A stretch of 64,000 bases of DNA from Vespula vulgaris (Eukaryota > Arthropoda > Insecta > Hymenoptera > Vespidae), in contig NC_066589.1 of the NCBI RefSeq assembly GCF_905475345.1, positions 6,007,501 through 6,071,500 on the forward strand, read 5' to 3'. Below the pieces are notes generated by a model, which ran no database searches, was not told where the DNA came from, and was given only the letters and a program-made list of their open reading frames with translations. The position numbers and the translations under genes were made by a program. Positions 1 to 11,323 of the stretch are shown here, in pieces (position 1 is the first letter of the stretch; each line of letters begins with the position of its first letter).

Positions 1-12
1 AAGATTAAGAGA

Positions 13-14
<2 letters not shown>

Positions 15-55
<41 letters not shown>
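15..55. repeat. (GA)n microsatellite at the window edge
   Basis: An uninterrupted GA dinucleotide array of about 41 bases begins the window. It is the first of roughly thirty such arrays. GA arrays are classic binding substrates of the insect GAGA factor; whether this one is bound cannot be seen. Confidence 0.97.
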
Positions 56-59
<4 letters not shown>

Positions 60-959
60 AAAAAAATTGGAACTTGTTTTTTACTCCCATGAATTTTTAT
101 TACATTTTTTTTTCTCTTAGTTTGAATTCTTTCAGAATGGAAATTTTCGATTATTTGAGATAACAAAGTTGAATTTTTCCTGTTGGAAAATTTAAAGTTA
201 TACGTTCTGTATAGGTATTATGTAGAAATATTGAAACATGAAAAATATATTTATGTATGTATTTAGTTCTATTATATGCACCAGTCGTTCTTCATTTTAT
301 ATTTTATTCTATCTTGTCGCAAAGTCGCTTTGAAAATTTCTACAATTTTAACATATCTATGTACATAAATTATATACCTATATCCCATAAGCGATATAAT
401 ATAAATTCATATATTATTCAAATTACGATGAAAGAGGAACAACAAAATTTTATCTTTCTTTTTTTAATAATTACTACCAATTTTTCTCTGCTCGTCCAGA
501 AATCGTACGTTCTTAAAGTGTATAATAGTTTCTATCAGTGTATGTATAACATACATATCAAAATATTTATACATACACGTTTCTGATCAAAATTTACTTT
601 CAATATTTCTAGAAATTACGCATCGCTCGCGAATGAAACGAACGAAGAAGACCGCGCACATTCGACGAATCTGGCACGGATATTTCTCGCGAAAATTTAT
701 TTTTCCACTCGAGTTTCCTTTCGAGTATTACGGACAAACCACTAGTATCGGCGACACGCGCGAGCATTTCAAAAATAACCGAAACTTTCACGTATAAAAT
801 AGTAATTCTCTTCTTCTTTTGTCTTAAATGTAAAAATTCTAATTTTGTTCCGTTTCGGGAAAGGACCAATAATAGTCGACAATATTTTCTGAAATATTTT
901 TCAGCTTTTTTAATGCTGCAAAAGTAAATTATATATCTAGAATCATATATATATATTTA

Positions 960-996
<37 letters not shown>

Positions 997-1580
997 GTAG
1001 CATAGTTTATTAGTTGCAATCTAATGCAAAAATTCGTATGAAATTTCGCATCAGTCTGCTTTCACAAACTTCGGTTTATGACGCAAGCATTTACTCGCTG
1101 GCATGCATCTTTCATGTACATTTTTCGTATATGCCGTGTATATATATATATATATACATACATGTGTGTACATAGACATATATAAGCATTCGACCATATT
1201 CAGAGGTAAAACTAGTGTCATTTCTTAAATCATTTTTCGAAAGAGTCCTTCATTGAATGTGAGTACGTAATTAGGTATTAACATATAGAAATTTAATAAA
1301 TACATTTATTAATAATTTATATTATTGAAATAATATGTATATAGAAAATTTATAACTCATCATTACCGATCGTTAACATTACCTTATTAATTATAATAAA
1401 TTAAAAGTTAAATAATAAAAATATTTCAACGATCAAAGAGACGAACAAAAAAAGAGAGAGAGAGAGAGAGAATTTTCTATCGATTTTAAAAGGAATACCG
1501 TGAGAAATAAAGTTAGGTAGATGTCATTACGTTGGTGGGCGTACGTGGCTGGACAAAATAAAATGCGGTGGTCGCATTAA
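56..1580. other. AT-rich non-coding stretch
   Basis: No gene is recognised here. The stretch holds a (TG)n array (960-999), a TA run near 1138-1158 and a short GA array (1452-1471). Open frames are short and look random. A somewhat CpG-rich patch at 600-760 is open for 86 codons on the minus strand but has no recognisable motif or splice context. Confidence 0.6.
960..999. repeat. (TG)n microsatellite
   Basis: A GT/TG dinucleotide array of about 40 bases with two TATG interruptions near its 3' end. It could adopt Z-DNA; nothing else is evident. Confidence 0.93.
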
Positions 1581-1603
1581 AGTGAAAAGGGAAGGTTTGA
1601 CGA

Positions 1604-1881
1604 AGAGGAGGAGAAGGAGGAGGAGGAAGAGCAGGAGAAAGAGGAAGAGAAAAAAAAAGAAAAGAAAAAAAGAAAAAAAAAGAAAAAAAAATAAAAGAAA
1701 AGAAAAGGAGAAAAAAAGAAAAGAAAAGAAAAGTCGCTACCATGTTCCCCATACACGTACCAATAGGTATACGTATATGTCTTATAAGAGAAAGAAATAA
1801 AAAGGGAGAGGTAGAGATAGAAGGAAAGTCGGATTGAAAGAAAAAAAGAAAGAGACAGTAAAAAGAAAAAAAGGAAGAATG

Positions 1882-1917
<36 letters not shown>
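1604..1917. repeat. Purine-rich region ending in (GA)n
   Basis: The plus strand is overwhelmingly A/G for about 310 bases. It starts with GAG/GGA triplets, passes through AAAAG-type runs and ends in a clean (GA)n array (1886-1917). Pyrimidines interrupt it mainly at 1737-1790. Homopurine tracts of this size can form triplex DNA. Long Lys/Arg/Glu frames on plus and Ser/Leu/Phe frames on minus are by-products of the composition. Confidence 0.9.
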
Positions 1918-1919
<2 letters not shown>

Positions 1920-1953
1920 GGAACACGAAACGCGCAGGCACGAACGTCGAAAT

Positions 1954-2109
1954 ATGGCGGCCCAGGACGACGACGCCTGTTGCAGACAACAACGATGGCC
2001 GCCGACGACACCTTTACCATACACCGTGTATACTTTTCAAGGAATGCTTCTACGCTTTCTCCTCGTCCATTCTGTTGTTTGTCTTTCATTGTTTCCTTCG
2101 AGAAAGTAG
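1954..2109 (+). CDS. Candidate small ORF, 51 aa, begins MAAQDDD
   Basis: A 51-codon frame starts at an ATG in strong context (A at -3, G at +4) inside a CpG-rich patch just after a GA array. The start overlaps AATATGGCGGC, a good match to the YY1/Pho consensus. The predicted peptide starts with an acidic segment (residues 4-7) and has a hydrophobic stretch around residues 32-45, so a short membrane segment is conceivable. A second frame starting at 1995 (MAADD, 61 codons, stop at 2180) overlaps it. No family is recognised. It may be a real micropeptide, a 5' exon or a regulatory element whose ATG is incidental; the last is at least as likely. Confidence 0.18.
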   Translation: MAAQDDDACCRQQRWPPTTPLPYTVYTFQGMLLRFLLVHSVVCLSLFPSRK

Positions 2110-2180
2110 GAAAAGGGTATACATTCTTAGGGCGGATACACACAGGTGTAGTGGGTGGATTCTTCCTTAAGTTAGGATAG
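1995..2180 (+). CDS. Candidate small ORF, 61 aa, begins MAADD
   Basis: A second frame overlaps the MAAQDDD ORF in a different phase. Its first 13 bases, ATGGCCGCCGACG, are identical to those of the mini-ORF at 39615 and differ by one base from those at 47777. The predicted peptide is mixed in composition and ends in GGFFLKLG. No homology is recognised. Because two frames overlap, at most one is likely to be translated; the shared 13-mer is more informative than the frame. Confidence 0.12.
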   Translation: MAADDTFTIHRVYFSRNASTLSPRPFCCLSFIVSFEKVGKGYTFLGRIHTGVVGGFFLKLG

Positions 2181-2570
2181 ACCAACTACAATTGGTGTGC
2201 CACACTTTCCTACGAGAATTTTTCTTCTCCCTCTATTTTTTATCTCTCTGCTCTTGGGATCGTGGTTCGACCTTTTTGTAAACTGCTCCAGAAGGATAGT
2301 CTTGCGTATTGCGTATATATAGCTACTGGGTGGAACGTTTAATTTGAACTTGATAAAAATTTCCTTTAGTGTTAGATAATGTTTGATAAATTTGATAGAT
2401 TTTAGATATCTAGGTAGATGTCTACGTTATATTGAAGTGTTCATTTATACGATTGTATTAGATCAATTAGTTTTAAGTTAATTTTGAAGAATGAACGAGA
2501 TCAAGATAAATGGTACACCCTGTATATTTAACTGTCTCGATCTGCTTGGGACTACTGGTCGAACGGGTGA

Positions 2571-2575
<5 letters not shown>

Positions 2576-2623
<48 letters not shown>
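2576..2623. repeat. (CT)n microsatellite
   Basis: A perfect CT array of about 48 bases, equivalent to GA on the other strand. Ser-Leu frames across it are composition artefacts. Confidence 0.97.
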
Positions 2624-2626
<3 letters not shown>

Positions 2627-3271
2627 TGGACTCGTAAAACCAAGCCAACCACTATCTCTCTACCTACGTGCCGGTGCAGTTGCATTTACATGATTCGCGT
2701 TTACACGCCGGCGCGGAACCAACTCGAGATATCGAATCAATCCGTATCCTCGGCCACTTCGCTACCTTCGAACGCTCCGGGTCGATCCTGAAAACCTTTC
2801 CGATTGACCTGACCTCCTTTTCCAAACTATCTATGTATGGATATATGTTCGCATTTATGTATGAATGATTGTATGTATCTAGATATTTGTACAGGATCTT
2901 CAACGAATCCCTATTATCATAGACTTTCCAAGTACCTTTTTCTTCATCCTTATTTATTTATTTTTTCATTTTTCTTTTCTCGAATCCTTGCTTATACCTA
3001 TCGTCTGTCGTCACTATTTTTTTCTAATTTTAGAATAGAAAATGGTCATCTAATAAAACGAAGTCATACAAATAAATATTATCTATTATAAGTAGATATA
3101 TAATAGTAAAATAAAAATTATAATTATATATTTAATAATATATTTTGTATAATAATATTATTTTGAAAGCGTCCTTGTTTCTGTCTATCAATTAATTAAT
3201 ACAATTTGGTTATATTAATTACTTAAAAAAAAAAGAAAAAAGGAAGAAAGAGAAAGAGAGAAATTGAATCT

Positions 3272-3316
3272 CTGAATTTCTGAATTTCTGAATTTCTGAA
3301 TTTCTGTATTTCTTGT
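3272..3316. repeat. Tandem 8-bp repeat (TGAATTTC)n
   Basis: About five consecutive copies of the octamer TGAATTTC, the last diverged to TGTATTTC. It is a short minisatellite-like array, separate in type from the surrounding dinucleotide repeats. Confidence 0.9.
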
Positions 3317-4212
3317 CCTTTTGAAAAAGAAGAAAAAAAGAAAACAATTTGAAACGTTTCAACGTAGTTATATAGATAGCAACATACGAAACGTTTTACG
3401 CACGTAAATGCACGGATATCGGAGCGCTTTGGTAACTCGGTCCTTTTTCAATGTTTCTACCAGAAAACTTCTTGAGCAATAAAACGTTCCACATACCTAT
3501 CTACCTTTCTACAAGTTTGCCAGAGGGTGGTTGGTGGAAAAAGGGTTAGGTTGGTGGTATATAGTGATACTGTATATAACTTAAAGTATGCCGGTAAGAG
3601 AATTGCTACATACGTGTAGTATATTACCACGAGCAACGGAATAAGCTAAATACATTGGTCTGGTTATATCAAAGTGATATTTCGAGGAAAATAAAAAACA
3701 ACGTTGAAAACTTTTCTCTCCTTTCTCGTTAGAAGTTAATCAAGAGTAACCGAGAATGTTTCAACCTTTCCAATCACCATAAAATTATCTCAAATTTACC
3801 TACAAATTTGTATAAATTTAAATACAAATTATTTTCCTTTAATTTATTTTACAGTAATATAAATATATATATACATATATACAAAAAATAACAAAAAGTT
3901 AGATACATATTATACGAAAAACATACAAATATTGATCCTTTCGTTTTGAGAATCGATTTTTCTTTTTCTTTTCTCTTTCTCTTTCTTTCTTTTTTCCTCG
4001 TGATAAATAGTAATCTTGTTGCATTTCAGGATAACGTAATCGCAATATTTTCCTACAGGAACATTTCATTTTGTGTTTTTGATAATCCGAGAAGGCTCTA
4101 TTTGTACGATAAATTATATTTAAAAGGGAACACGTGTGCGTACGTAAATATCAAGCAGAGGCTGGAAGTATACGGATATTTTTAGAATGGGACGTTATTA
4201 TCGAAGAAAATA

Positions 4213-4252
4213 GGGGGTTGGGGAGGGGAGGGGATGGGAGGGAATGGGGGAG
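4213..4252 (+). other. G-quadruplex-type G tract
   Basis: Seven runs of three to five G, separated by loops of one to three bases, lie within 40 bases of otherwise AT-rich DNA. This satisfies the usual G3+N1-7 rule several times over, so a stable quadruplex on the plus strand is expected. No gene is adjacent. Confidence 0.85.
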
Positions 4253-4456
4253 GACACAAAATCCTACCCGTGATATACCATAGAAGTTTTCGAATATAAG
4301 AGCTATATTCTGTGTTATACATGTAAGCGTAGGAGGTATAGGATCATTCTTGGATCAAATCGAATCGTCTACATGTGCACGCTCGAGATAAGAAAATCGA
4401 TGAAAGCAACCTTAGCAAATTCTAGCGAGCTTGAAAAAAAAAGAGAAGAAGAAAAA

Positions 4457-4496
<40 letters not shown>

Positions 4497-4497
4497 A
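4457..4497. repeat. (GAAA)n microsatellite
   Basis: About ten copies of the tetramer AAAG/GAAA in perfect register. Confidence 0.95.
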
Positions 4498-5674
4498 AAA
4501 AGATTGATAGCACGGTTTCGTTTAATTTCGTTTAGTTTCGTTTCGTTCTGGATTCTTATCGACAAATCCGATTTAGAAATTCGTTTCGATCGATTCTTCG
4601 AAACAGAAGAATTAGTTTCAGTTTTTTGTCGTTAGTTCGGAGTTGTTCAATTATCTCAACAATATGTATTGGTAAAACCATACCTATATAGATAGATAAT
4701 TTCATTTAATTTATCTTCAATCTGTTCTCATTTTAAACGGGTTAATAAGTATTATGGTTAGTAAATGTTGAGTAAGAAATTAGTAAATAGGTAAGTTCCT
4801 ATATTCTCCGAGTTTTCTTCTCTCTGTTCGATATAATTTTTTCAAGAGCAAAGTATTATTATCTTTTTAGTGGCGTCCATCGGATTCTTCATAGAAGAAC
4901 GTTGGTTATTGCATTTCCTTTTGGCCTATTCTCTTTAGGAACGAAAGCTCTTCCGTTCGACGTTAAGTTCGATCGTAACTCAAGTCCTCTTTAGAAAATA
5001 TATATCGAATAACGTTCTCCCTAAGACAGTATGAGATCATCTACTTGAAATAATTGAGGATGCGCTTAATAATATCATGGACATTTCGAAGCATTGCATT
5101 TCTTCCACTTTGTATTCATACCGAGTGTCTTTTTCATGGCTAAACCGTTTCATATGAATCAATGAGCTCGTCGTCTAATACCCGACGCTTGATGCAACTC
5201 GATAAATTCACATTTTGATAGAGAAGATATCTTGCAATATATTTATTTCTCCCCCTTGCTATGTATTATTTCAAGGCAATAATAAAATAAAAAATAACAA
5301 GAAAGAAAATCGACTTATACGCAAAGAAAAAAATTTCTGACATTTTATATTTTACTTGTTTACTCACTCATCTACTTGTCGTTTTTGAAAATGGTAAAAT
5401 TTGATTAGAGAAAAAGTTAGAAATTACGTAGAGTTGGAAAGAACTATCTACCTACGTGTAGGTTTGTTAAGGAAGTTTGAATTGACGAAAGTGGAGAAAA
5501 CTCGAGGGAGGAATGTCGTTTGATTACAAAAACGTGATTCGTAAAGAGCGACGGGTGGGCAGAATCGACGATGATTTTGTTGCCGAGATGAGAAAGATTG
5601 ACATTAAAATGAAAGTCGCGTTTTTGGTGAAGCTCATGGAGAGTAAATGAAAGATAAAAAAACAAAAAAAAAGA

Positions 5675-5681
<7 letters not shown>

Positions 5682-5708
<27 letters not shown>
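5682..5708. repeat. (GA)n microsatellite
   Basis: A GA array of about 27 bases following an AAAG-rich lead-in. Confidence 0.94.
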
Positions 5709-5712
<4 letters not shown>

Positions 5713-6134
5713 GGGATTAAACCAAGCAAATTTCATCTTTTCTTTCGTTCGTTTTTCCAACGAAGTTGTTCGAGTATTACAATGTATGTACATAGCTCAT
5801 GACTCTCGTCGATTAAAATATTCATGTTAAGTAAGTACTTACTTACTTACGTATGGGAATAATATGGGACAGGGATTAAATCATCCGTTTAATACGGACG
5901 TGAACTCGATGACGTTCTGTCGTAATTGCGCGATCATTGTTTCTTATTGCTAGAGACGTGAAGATAAGGAAAGAACTATAAGGATCTTGTGCAATATGTG
6001 CCTTGACGATTAAATCGACCTAATTAAAAAGTGTATCTAATCGTTTGTAATAAAAACAGTGATTATTCTTATCCGGCATATGTATAACTCTAAACAACGT
6101 GACTTGTAATATTTTCATTTCTTTATTTTTATAG

Positions 6135-6180
6135 ACAACGAGAAACAGCTGATGCTACCCGGCGACTTGGTGACCCATGG
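6135..6180 (+). CDS. Candidate 46-nt internal exon (NEKQLMLPGDLVTHG)
   Basis: The stretch is flanked by a pyrimidine-rich tract ending TTTTTATAG on the left and by the strong donor GG|GTGAGT at 6181. In the frame beginning at 6137 it reads NEKQLMLPGDLVTHG, completed by two bases of a split codon at each end. Third positions are mostly G or C (AAC GAG AAA CAG CTG ATG), in sharp contrast with the AT-rich DNA on both sides, as expected for selected coding sequence. A second frame is open, the third has a stop. If real, the upstream intron is phase 1 and the downstream intron phase 2. I do not recognise the protein. A 5' UTR or long non-coding RNA exon remains possible. Confidence 0.42.
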
Positions 6181-7020
6181 GTGAGTTGAAATTATTAATC
6201 GATCAATCGTTCTTTGACATTAAGAGAAAATGGAATATGTATTTATCTATTTAATTCGACTGTGATGATAATATTCTTTTTTTTTTATTTTTTTATAACA
6301 ACCGATTTGTACGGGGATCTTGGATTGGAATGAGATATATTTTCTTGTTTTTCGTTTTTTTTTTTTTTTTTTAAATACATCGAAACTCTCAGCGTGCAAA
6401 AATTCACGGCCGTCGGATCGATTGAGAAAGAGAGAGCAACGCTACGTTTTCTATTTCCTATGAATTAATCTCGGTTTTTCTCCCATAAAGGAAATTACTG
6501 ATAAATAATTCATACGTGATTAATTCTCTCATGCAATTTTAATATTAGTTAATACCTGCAAGATATTAATATGATTTATCTATGACGATAAGAGCATCGT
6601 CAAATGAGAAAAAAATTATAAAAATCACAATATCTACATAAAATCTTCAAAATTTCAAGAACACCAAGAAGTGTTTACTCAACGTATCTATATAAATAAT
6701 AAATCAAAAACAAATTAATTACCTTTCATATATCTTCAAAGCGAGATTGGCCAATAAAAGCGACACCATTTACATTTTTTCAAGACACTATCCCTCTGTG
6801 AATTCTAATACGCGTGCAATATCGATTGAAAACTCGATCTTTTGAAAAAGAAAAACAAACCGAAAAACAAACAAACAGACAAACAAACAAACAAACAACA
6901 ACAACAACAACAACAAGAATAACAATAACAAGTATACACTAGTCAGCGTACGAAGAAGGATCCTATTCCCTTCATCAAAGGAATAGAAATAATGCTAACA
7001 TTTCGTGTTCATCTCTACGG
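6181..7020. other. AT-rich intron-like stretch
   Basis: No gene is recognised. It holds homopolymer T runs (6272-6281, 6356-6372) and a CAAA/CAA array at about 6867-6935. It begins with the donor of the exon candidate ending at 6180 and runs to the CpG-rich island at 7.0 kb. Confidence 0.55.
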
Positions 7021-7027
7021 TAGGTAG

Positions 7028-7054
7028 TCTCGCGAGAAGGGCACAATATGGCGG
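7028..7054. promoter_or_regulatory. Promoter-like pair: TCTCGCGAGA and AATATGGCGGC
   Basis: The perfect palindrome TCTCGCGAGA occupies 7028-7037. In vertebrates it is a strong promoter element bound by BANP and earlier attributed to Kaiso-type factors. Eight bases later lies AATATGGCGGC (7046-7056), a match to the YY1/Pho consensus, which commonly sits at transcription or translation starts. The pair opens a CpG-rich island about 300 bases long. Promoter function here is inferred. Confidence 0.4.
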
Positions 7055-7326
7055 CAATGGAGGCCGTGGAAATTGCAAAGAGAGGCGCTTCCTGCAACCG
7101 AAAAAGCTCGATTAGGGTTGGGCTGACTTTCTCTATCTTTCTCTATCCCTCTTTCTATGTTGGTATGCCGTGCATGTCGGTACAAAGGAGTTTCGCATTG
7201 ATCGGCTGCCACAGGGAAAGCTTCGCTCCGATTGGCTGTTCCGAGTGGCGTCCTTGTCTTGCCGAATTGAAACGGGCTTCGTTGAAAGGGGACAGACCTA
7301 GGACCAGGTACTCTTCCATACCTTAG
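7048..7326 (+). CDS. Candidate ORF or first exon, 92 aa, begins MAAMEAVEIA
   Basis: A 92-codon frame starts at an ATG with A at -3 and G at +4, just downstream of a TCTCGCGAGA element. The N-terminus is MAAMEAVEIAKRGASCNRKS. The middle has a hydrophobic patch (about residues 28-40) and the C-terminal third is rich in Arg, Lys and Cys. A possible donor CCAG|GTACTC at 7308 would make the part up to 7307 a first coding exon. An opposite-strand frame (7015-7329, 104 codons) is also open, a sign that CpG-rich composition rather than selection may keep stops away. No family is recognised. Confidence 0.28.
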   Translation: MAAMEAVEIAKRGASCNRKSSIRVGLTFSIFLYPSFYVGMPCMSVQRSFALIGCHRESFAPIGCSEWRPCLAELKRASLKGDRPRTRYSSIP

Positions 7327-7350
7327 CATTCACGAGAAGGAAAGAGAAAG

Positions 7351-7414
<64 letters not shown>
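7351..7414. repeat. Compound (GATA)n-(GA)n array
   Basis: About seven GATA units run directly into a 34-base GA array. The same compound appears mirrored near 33978-34062 and again near 26133-26175. Confidence 0.96.
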
Positions 7415-7417
<3 letters not shown>

Positions 7418-7648
7418 TTAGGTATTCACGAAGATGAAAGATAGAAAGAGAAAGAGATATATAGTTGAAGAGAAAGAGAAGACGCTAAAAGAAAATGGAA
7501 AATCGGTGGTGGGTTGTCGTCGTCGTCGCGTGGATCGCTTCAAGGTACCTTTTTAGTACCACCTCTGTACTCGAACGAAAGAAAGTACCACTTAGTTTGT
7601 CCTTCTCTCCCATCCAATCAGGCTCAAGCGCTTTTCTCTATTATTCTC

Positions 7649-7684
7649 TTTCTCTCTCTCTCTCCCTCTCTCTCTCTCTCTCTC
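7649..7684. repeat. (CT)n microsatellite
   Basis: CT array with one CCTCTC interruption. Confidence 0.93.
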
Positions 7685-7838
7685 ATCTTAATACATTATT
7701 GCAAAATGCTTACATTCTTTATTAATTACTTCGAACAGGATCGAGGTATATATGTATTTTTGTGAGAAAAAAAGAGAGGGATAGAGAGAAAAGGAGAGAA
7801 CTAATTTTGTCGATAAGTTGGTTAATATGTTCTCCTGG

Positions 7839-7841
<3 letters not shown>

Positions 7842-7890
<49 letters not shown>
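7842..7890. repeat. (AT)n microsatellite
   Basis: A perfect 49-base AT array, self-complementary and able to extrude as a cruciform. It is one of six arrays of about 40-49 bases in the window. Confidence 0.97.
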
Positions 7891-7894
<4 letters not shown>

Positions 7895-8139
7895 TTTACT
7901 GATAATAGAAAGAGAGAGAGAGATAATTGTATTTTAGGAAGTATGATAGCAAACGTGAGTATCTGTATTTTCTCTAACGTGTTATCTCGAGTATCTAAGT
8001 TAATTATAAATGTTGGAACGATTTTTCGTGCATTAAATTAAATTCGTTTTCGAAGATTCGAAATTATTGATTTCATTGAAAACGTCCCGTAGTAAAGACA
8101 TAAGATGGATAAAATAAGATATTTGGAATATCTAGATAG

Positions 8140-8141
<2 letters not shown>

Positions 8142-8186
<45 letters not shown>
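8142..8186. repeat. (AT)n microsatellite
   Basis: Perfect AT array of about 45 bases. The Tyr-Ile frames over it are artefacts. Confidence 0.97.
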
Positions 8187-8188
<2 letters not shown>

Positions 8189-9167
8189 TAGTTACCACAT
8201 AGAACCAGTTGCGTTCTCGCGTGCATGGGAAAAGGTTTACGAGCTTGAATTTTTTATTACCTAACTACAACAGCTAGTGTCACGCGAATCTTCGCGCGTA
8301 GGTGCGACATCGAACATGCTTATCTAACAACCTTAGATATCAGACCAAACGATCTATCTAATCGATTTTAATTTAATCCTTTTGCTTAAAAAAATACTCT
8401 TGAAAGAATTATTTTATATATAAATTTTTTTTTTGTAGCATTGATCGTCCTTCTTTTTGACGATTATTATTTTCGATTAGTTTTAAATCGATTAAAAAAT
8501 ATAGATGTGGATATCGATGAACCATTTTTATTTTCTACAAATTTCTTCGATTTATAATTTCGATAGTATATCCCATACAAAAAATATAATATCGATTTTT
8601 AGATATCGTTATACTTTATCGGCTTTCAGTTCGAGTGGTTTTCTATTGTAACAGTAGGACTAGTTTTCGCACTTATCTTCTTAACTAGTTTTAGTTCCTT
8701 CCAAGAAAATCAACTTTCTTTTCTTATTATACCTTAGAAGTATAACGATTCTACGAGAAAGGAGTTTGACAAGGGTGGGGATTGAAGAGTATAAACAGGA
8801 AGGGAAGATTGTGTACTGTGCCACATCGAATAGGGCACTTCAATCGATTAGCCAACCGACCAATTACATTTCATCCTTTTTCTTCTTTTTTTTTTAATAT
8901 TTTTTCTTTCTTCTCTTTGATTTTTTATCTTACATATTCTATATATCTTCATAGATTGGTAATAGATATAAATATAATAAGATGCTCATCGATGCGTACA
9001 CTTTTACATTCGAACACATTAAAGTTGAAAGATAATAATTCATGGCAATCGGATACCTTGCCATGTATTTGTCGGTGCTTTTGCAAACCTCTAATCATCT
9101 CACTTTCTCTTGCATCATTCTACGTTAATTTGGTCATAACGTAAAAGAGAGAAAGAAAGAGAGAAAG

Positions 9168-9169
<2 letters not shown>

Positions 9170-9215
<46 letters not shown>
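9170..9215. repeat. (AT)n microsatellite
   Basis: Perfect AT array of about 46 bases, followed by a degenerate ATT-rich segment to about 9270. Confidence 0.97.
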
Positions 9216-9217
<2 letters not shown>

Positions 9218-9618
9218 CTATTAATTTTATTATTATTATTATTTTTATTATTATTATTATTTTATTATCATGGTAAAACTCATGACACCAATTTCAAATT
9301 AGAATATTTGCTATTTTCAGAACTAATGGAAATTGTTAATATACTCTACAATTAAAGAAAAAGAATTCAAACACTTATTTTCTTGCTACGTAATGACACG
9401 GATATGTGTACGAAAGTGAGAGATGAAATATATTCCGATTTAATTGTTTTCTTTTCCATCGTCTTATCCACATTTTTCGTTTTTTACATTTTATTTAATT
9501 CTTCCATAAACTAAGTAAATACATGATTCTAAAGATACTAATCTCATTCTTCTACTTTTCCTTATAATTTGGATTCTCGACATTTCACAAAATATTGTAG
9601 TACAGATGATACTTGCTC

Positions 9619-9650
9619 TACACACACACACACACACACACATACACACA
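9619..9650. repeat. (CA)n microsatellite
   Basis: CA array of about 32 bases with one CATA interruption. Confidence 0.94.
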
Positions 9651-10340
9651 CATATCGACCTATTCAATGAATTCTATTTTTGTTAGATCTTTTCAAAAGC
9701 ACATGGTTAATTACTGACATTAAAGCTTTGACCGAATATCATTCGAGTAATTCTCATGTAGTTCCTAAAGAATAAAACGACTTATTAATTTTAATTAGAT
9801 TTCTCCTATACTTCCGCCCTAATTGAATCCCATCAACGTTGATATAACAATTAATCATTAGCGACGGGATATTGGTACACGTAGATTAATTAGCGAATTT
9901 TCTCACAAATTTTTCTCACATTCATACAACCAGAGAATTGAAAGAGTACGTGAGGGGTGAGATGAGGTAGGATTAGGGTAGGTGCGGCGAGAGGAAATGT
10001 TCTAAGCTAGGTATAAAAAAAAAAAAAAAGAAAGAAATTTACATTTTTTTCTCGGACACGTCAGTCTTCGTAGAGTAACGAAGGACGTATTATTGATTAG
10101 TGGTGGAAATGTGAAATCGCCGGTGCATGTGGCGCCATCTTTTGAGGAAAGCCGTAGTCAATTTTAAAAGGAGCGAAGAGGGGAAGTCTATAGTCTCGAT
10201 AGTAGTGGGGGTAAAAGGTTTTTGGAGGGGTGAAATCGGGGTGAAGAGATCGAGGCGAGGCGAGACGGGGTCAACCAGTCCAGACCAGTCGGTCTTGCCC
10301 CGACAACCCCTGCCCAATCCCTGGAAACCAAATGAGAGAA

Positions 10341-10349
<9 letters not shown>

Positions 10350-10395
<46 letters not shown>
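10350..10395. repeat. (GA)n microsatellite
   Basis: Perfect GA array of about 46 bases at the 3' end of a CpG-rich patch, with a less regular GA-rich lead-in from 10333. Confidence 0.96.
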
Positions 10396-10397
<2 letters not shown>

Positions 10398-11273
10398 CTC
10401 TTGTGGAACTAGTATCGATCCTGAGATACATGTTACACGATGCTGAAGTTTCATAAAGTTTTACTTCGTACATCACGTTTTTTGTGATGATGAATGAAGA
10501 AAGAAATACGCGAAGAGAAAATGCTACCTTTTGAAAATTAATTTTTAAATTGAATCGAACGAAGGATCATCCATTTTTTATTGTAGAATTAGATGTTGAT
10601 ATAGACACGTTTTTCTTTTCTTTTTTTTTTTTTAACTATTCCCACTTTGACGGGAAATTTATTACGTATTTTTAATTGTTACGATATCTAACAACGTTGT
10701 GTTAATTTAAACGATTTTTTTTTTTTTCTTTTCTTTTCTTTTCTTTTCTTTTCTTTTTTACAAGACGAATTTATCTATTATGCGTAAGTATTGTTATATT
10801 GGACGTAGTAAAATGTGAATTTAAATATATGCTATGATTTAACTGCTTTTTTAATAATAATTTTTATTTCTTCGTTTTTTTTTTATTATTATTATTATTA
10901 TTTTTTCTTTTTTTTTTACGCATACTACTTTTTACTCGAATAAGATTTTCTTCTTCTCTCGAAGTCGTAAAATACAAATACGTTTATGAAGTAATTATAT
11001 AAAACGGTCATGATAAATTATGACTTAATGATTAAAAAATATCTACAAGTGGTAAAGAAACGTGTGTTCTAAGTACTTAAGTATGTATTGGGTGAAACGT
11101 ATAACGTGATGAATTAAAAATAGTTCGCGCGATAAATTTTTTGTTATCGATGAACATTGAGAAATAATTTTCACTGCGAATTAATTCTAATTTCATTTTT
11201 CTACATACTTCATTTCCAATTTTGAATTAAATATATAATATTAAAAGTAAAAGAGAACGAGTCAATGTGGCTC

Positions 11274-11278
<5 letters not shown>

Positions 11279-11319
<41 letters not shown>
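11279..11319. repeat. (AT)n microsatellite
   Basis: Perfect AT array of about 41 bases. Confidence 0.97.

Positions 11320-11323
<4 letters not shown>

Larger units (their letters stand above)
2110..6134. other. Long AT-rich non-coding stretch
   Basis: No gene is recognised. It contains a CT array (2576-2623), an 8-bp tandem repeat (3272-3316), a G-rich tract (4213-4252), a GAAA array (4457-4497), a GA array (5682-5708) and a TAAG/CTTA-rich patch (5828-5852). A patch at 2660-2800 is more balanced in composition and open in short frames on both strands, but no splice-bounded exon is evident. The final 150 bases lead into a pyrimidine tract and splice acceptor. Confidence 0.55.

Noticed and set aside
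1513..2185. Ser/Leu/Phe-rich minus-strand frames of 159 and 202 codons
   Set aside because: They are derived from the purine-rich region and a CT/GA array.
10734..10757. TTTTC tandem units considered as a CRISPR-like or regulatory array
   Set aside because: It is a plain pyrimidine microsatellite without spacers.
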